Position numbers and translations under genes: made by a program. Of a DNA stretch of 8,040 nt, positions 7,474-8,040 are shown piece after piece (positions within the stretch are counted from its first letter, which is position 1; every line of letters starts with the position of its first letter). The notes beneath the pieces were generated by a model that was not told where the DNA came from, ran no database searches, and saw nothing but the letters and a program-made list of their open reading frames with translations. The DNA comes from an uncultured Bacteroidales bacterium. Lineage in GTDB: Bacteria > Bacteroidota > Bacteroidia > Bacteroidales > UBA932. The stretch covers positions 1 through 8,040 of the forward strand of contig CABQAB010000087.1 of the NCBI GenBank assembly GCA_902461985.1, read 5' to 3'.

Positions 7474-8040
7474 ATGAAAAAGAATTTTATGATGGCAGCG
7501 GCAGTGATGGCATTTGTTGCTGTCGGGGGGGGCTCATGCACTCCGGAGAACAATGGAAACGAGAACAATGACAATTCCGTCAAGGCGGAGATAATCGGAG
7601 AAGACGTGGATGTTGAAATTTCCGGTTCGGGCGGAGAAACCTATACCTACATATTTGAGACTACAAGAGACTGGGCCGCTTCCGTGTCAGCGGATGACCC
7701 GACTTATGAAGTTACGGTGGAGCCTCTTTCCGGCGTGACAGGAAAGAACGAAATTAATATCGCTTTCCCTGCAGCAGACAAGGAAATCGTGGTCGCTGTG
7801 ACAATCGTTTTGAAGGGAACTTCCACCACCAAGTCTTTTGCGGCGGCACCTGTAAGCAAGACTTTGAAATTCAAGGTCACTCCTCTTACTTCGATCACCT
7901 ATGCCGGAGAAACTTACAAAGTGGTGAAACTCAAGGACGGCAAGTACTGGATGGCTGAAAACCTCAGGTATGTGCCAGAAGGCCTCACTCCAAGCAACGA
8001 TTTGAGCAATGTGACAGCCGGCGTCTATTATCCGGTGAAA
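7474..8040 (+). CDS. FISUMP-domain lipoprotein with BACON-like region, N-terminal part (runs off the window)
   Basis: The frame from ATG 7474 is open for 189 codons to the window edge, so the C-terminus is missing. Residues 1-22 are a lipoprotein signal peptide (MKKNFMM, Ala/Val-rich core, GGGSC with Cys22), followed by an Asn/Glu-rich linker to about residue 35. Residues 36-137 look like a BACON or other Ig-like beta domain (SGSGGETYTY, TRDWAASVSAD, VEPLSG). From about 141 the pattern ITYAGETYKVVKL, KYWMAENLRY and GVYYPV matches the start of the Fibrobacter succinogenes major paralogous (FISUMP) domain, whose biochemical role is poorly known. The protein is probably surface- or periplasm-facing. 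Eight G residues at 7525-7532 lie inside the signal-peptide codons; gain or loss of one G would stop translation within about 25 codons. It has its own upstream promoter box and may not belong to the PUL. Confidence 0.85.
   Translation, partial: MKKNFMMAAAVMAFVAVGGGSCTPENNGNENNDNSVKAEIIGEDVDVEISGSGGETYTYIFETTRDWAASVSADDPTYEVTVEPLSGVTGKNEINIAFPAADKEIVVAVTIVLKGTSTTKSFAAAPVSKTLKFKVTPLTSITYAGETYKVVKLKDGKYWMAENLRYVPEGLTPSNDLSNVTAGVYYPVK
7525..7532 (+). repeat. Homopolymer run of eight G in the signal-peptide coding region
   Basis: The codons for Val17, Gly18-Gly20 and Ser21 include an uninterrupted G8 run just before the lipobox Cys codon. With eight Gs the frame continues through the rest of the gene. 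With seven or nine, both alternative frames hit a stop soon afterwards (TAA and TGA respectively). Such tracts are classic sites of slipped-strand mispairing, though a tract of eight is at the short end for phase variation. Confidence 0.85.

Noticed and set aside
1..8040. CRISPR arrays, tRNA or rRNA genes, insertion sequences
   Set aside because: No spaced direct repeats, cloverleaf sequence, rRNA sequence or transposase motif was seen on either strand.

Overview
This window comes from a member of the Bacteroidota, most likely a gut- or host-associated Bacteroidales. The signs are the C-terminal end of a SusD/RagB lipoprotein, several lipoprotein signal peptides, secreted glycosidases packed into one operon, a TAnnTTTG-type -7 promoter box, and start codons preceded by A-rich sequence rather than a strong Shine-Dalgarno. 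The genus cannot be read from the sequence with confidence.

Positions 1-7359 look like the downstream half of a polysaccharide utilisation locus (PUL) on the + strand. It starts inside a susD-like gene whose reading frame is interrupted near position 37-40 and ends at 309. Next comes a secreted lipoprotein of the endonuclease/exonuclease/phosphatase (EEP) superfamily (321-1235). One base later begins a 1560-residue periplasmic enzyme (1237-5919). It joins a complete GH89 alpha-N-acetylglucosaminidase to a complete GH3 beta-glycosidase, then ends in a small beta-sandwich domain of the kind usually found at the N-terminus of SusC transporters. After a 42-base gap follows a GH109-type (Gfo/Idh/MocA fold, NAD-dependent) alpha-N-acetylgalactosaminidase lipoprotein (5962-7359).

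Positions 7360-7473 form the only substantial intergenic region. It carries a Bacteroidetes-type -7 box at 7391-7398 and an untranslated leader of about 70 bases. From 7474 to the window edge runs a separate lipoprotein gene with a BACON-like region and the start of a FISUMP domain. Its signal-peptide codons contain a run of eight G residues that could make the gene slip in and out of frame.

Together, the SusD protein (with a presumed SusC upstream, outside the window) would bind and import glycan, and the enzymes would remove terminal alpha-GlcNAc (GH89), alpha-GalNAc (GH109) and a beta-linked sugar (GH3). That set fits host mucin-type or other amino-sugar-rich glycans, but the substrate is an inference. 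The most unusual item is the GH89-GH3-transthyretin-like fusion.
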